The notes below the pieces were generated by a model, which did no database searches, was not told where the DNA came from, and saw nothing but the letters and a program-made list of their open reading frames with translations. A stretch of 64,000 nucleotides of DNA, from positions 36,001 to 100,000 of the forward strand of contig NW_026733059.1 in the NCBI RefSeq assembly GCF_028476545.1, written 5' to 3'. The stretch comes from Physella acuta. Lineage: Eukaryota > Mollusca > Gastropoda > Physidae. Shown here one piece after another: positions 62,506 through 64,000 of the stretch (positions are counted from its first letter, which is position 1; every line of letters begins with the position of its first letter). Position numbers and translations under genes: made by a program.

Positions 62506-62890
62506 GGAGCAAGCCTTAACAGCCAGAGCCGGTCAGCCTCGGAGGAGGACAGGGGCGAGGGGGAGTCCAGCGTCTGGAAGAATGTCAAATCCATCGCGAG
62601 CATGCTCATGGACGAGGCGGAGGTGGTGGAGCGGGGGGCACAGGGGCCCTACGTCGAGGGGGTGGATTACAAGCTGGGCAGCCTCCAGCTGGGCCTCATT
62701 TACGATTTTCAATCATTGACCTTGACCCTGAGGATAGTGAAGGCCAAGGACCTCCCGGCCAAAGACGTGACGGGGACCAGCGACCCGTACGTGAAAATCA
62801 TGCTCCTCCCCGATAAAAAACACAAACTTTTGACCAAGGTCAAGAAAAAAAATTTGAACCCGCATTGGAACGAGTGTTTTCTCTTTGAAG
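62506..62890 (+). CDS. Synaptotagmin-7-like exon: linker and start of C2A domain
   Basis: Synaptotagmin-7 is a high-affinity calcium sensor for vesicle and lysosome exocytosis and synaptic facilitation. The exon opens in phase 0 after TTCCTCTGTTCCAG and ends in phase 1 before GTAAGA, encoding 128 residues. Residues 1-50 are a Ser/Glu-rich linker. From about residue 58 the C2A domain starts (LGSLQLGLIYDFQSLTLTL). It continues with KDLPAKDVTGTSDPYVKIML, which holds the two loop-1 calcium-binding aspartates, then LLPDKKHKLLTKVKKKNLNP and HWNECFLFEG. LLPDKKHKL..TKVK.KNLNPHWNE.FLFEG is close to synaptotagmin-7 and unlike other subtypes. The rest of C2A, including loop 3, and C2B lie beyond 64000. 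The exon is clearly GC-richer than its flanks. Confidence 0.93.
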
Positions 62891-64000
62891 GTAAGACACA
62901 CATTGTCCGTAATCTTGTACAGTGGTTTCTTCCAGGTATCTCTTCGGAGGGGGGGGGGGAGAGAAGAAAGCCTACCGCAACCCACCCTCTCCCCGAACGA
63001 AATGGAAATTTATATAGAAAATATATTTTTTTACCAGCCCCCCCCCCCCCCCGGAAAAATAGTCCCGTCCCCACCCCCCCCCCCCCCCCCCATACCCCAA
63101 AAAAAATATCAAGTCGTCTCCCCCACCTAGAGAAAAAAGTCTGGAAGAAATACTGATCTTGTAATGTTGTTTTTATACATTTTTAACAAACGTTATCGTT
63201 GGTATGGCTAAGTTTGGTTATTTGGTGACGGGGGGGGGGGGGTCTAAACTCCCTGCCAAATGCAACATGAACAAAATATGAACTTAAACCCTCTACGCAT
63301 GTAAAAGAGAAAACTGAAAAAAATATAAGCCTGTAATTTGTTTTTAGTTTATATTAGGCCCTAGCTGACCCCCTCTCCCGTCCCCCGAATGTGCCCGCAC
63401 ACATACATGCATACATACACATTTCGTTGTTGGGGTAAGAGATCCACCATCTTATGGGGTCGTGTATATATTTTTTTAATATACGTGGGGTAGTGATTTA
63501 CCATTTTGTTATACTAAGGTTTTTTCAGGTAGGGATGAGGAAGGGTCATGATCCGTGTTATATAACAGGTTATTATTTATTCGTGTATATTTTAAGTGTT
63601 GTCTATTTGTTTCCTGTTTAATAGCCATTTTCCAAAACACTTGCAGAAACTGTGAGTGTGAGTAGATTTTTTAAAAATATTTCGTGCATAGCTATGCTAA
63701 TAACACTAGCAACTGCTATTAAAAAATGTTCACAACAAACTAATTATAGTTCATAGCTTTGTGTGCTAGGATGGGGTGGGGGGATCTAGGTTTGTTTAAT
63801 AATATGTCGCGTTGGTCTCTAAAAAAAATATAACTTTGTTATATTGCCCGGCAGTTGGTACAAGATGTTTTCATTACATAATATATTTTATTAAAAGGGA
63901 GCTGTAATTGCTTTTCCAACACTGCACAGTTTAAAAGTCAATAAATACAAGAAATAAGAATGGAGGCATATGCTATATTATTGCGTATACTTAAAAGCTG
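62891..64000 (+). other. Next intron of the synaptotagmin-7-like gene (partial)
   Basis: Starts GTAAGA. It holds G- and C-runs at about 62950-62960, 63038-63054, 63074-63092 and 63229-63242. No further C2 exon is visible before the window ends. Confidence 0.7.

Noticed and set aside
62891-63156. Continuation of the synaptotagmin frame past 62890
   Set aside because: The residues after FLFEG do not match a C2 domain, and a consensus donor GTAAGA lies exactly at the expected exon end. The continuation is intron read-through into homopolymers.

Overview
The window reads as AT-rich nuclear DNA from an animal, most likely a mollusc. The only host coding sequence I can identify is two exons of a synaptotagmin-7-like gene. 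The mollusc assignment is inference. It rests on the synaptotagmin subtype, on tRNA-derived SINEs with (GAT)n tails, on a pearl/Helentron-like element of a kind described from molluscs, and on the mix of hAT, Helitron and Ty3/Gypsy copies. No bacterial, organellar or CRISPR features were seen.

Layout. Positions 1-21200 hold no recognisable host gene. They contain minisatellites (units of about 12 to 68 bp, plus a duplicated segment of about 142 bp), long (TA)n tracts, two SINE families, a pearl-like element, a nested cluster of hAT elements (7193-7844) with perfect 8-bp target duplications, and a second hAT element (8635-9149) that keeps a transposase scrap. Positions 21201-27926 are a Ty3/Gypsy-type LTR retrotransposon on the minus strand that looks whole. 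Its two 672-bp LTRs read the same, and it sits inside a (TA)n tract, so it is young. Positions 27927-50850 are again repeat-dense: a 19-bp array of about 50 copies, a 22-bp array of about 37 copies, a very uniform 28-bp array of about 18 copies, a 2.6-kb array of 42-bp units with dimeric higher-order structure, another hAT MITE (41999-42235) and a short Helitron (49555-49669).

From about 50867 to the end lies the synaptotagmin-7-like locus on the plus strand. It has a TATA-like box (50867-50874), a probable first coding exon (to 51116), an intron of about 11.4 kb full of minisatellites and SINEs, and an exon carrying the linker and the start of the C2A domain (62506-62890). The reading phase matches across the intron (phase 0) and the second exon ends in phase 1. 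The remaining C2A and C2B exons must lie beyond 64000. The first exon encodes no membrane segment, so this promoter may make a soluble form.

Most long open frames here are translations of tandem repeats whose unit length or composition avoids stops, and I do not treat them as genes. Points most worth a second look are the TM-less synaptotagmin start, the triplicated LTR-end/primer-site junction in the LTR element, the hAT family that carries an internal tandem array, the 42-bp array with a 951-codon open frame, and a 96-bp near-perfect hairpin inside the synaptotagmin intron.
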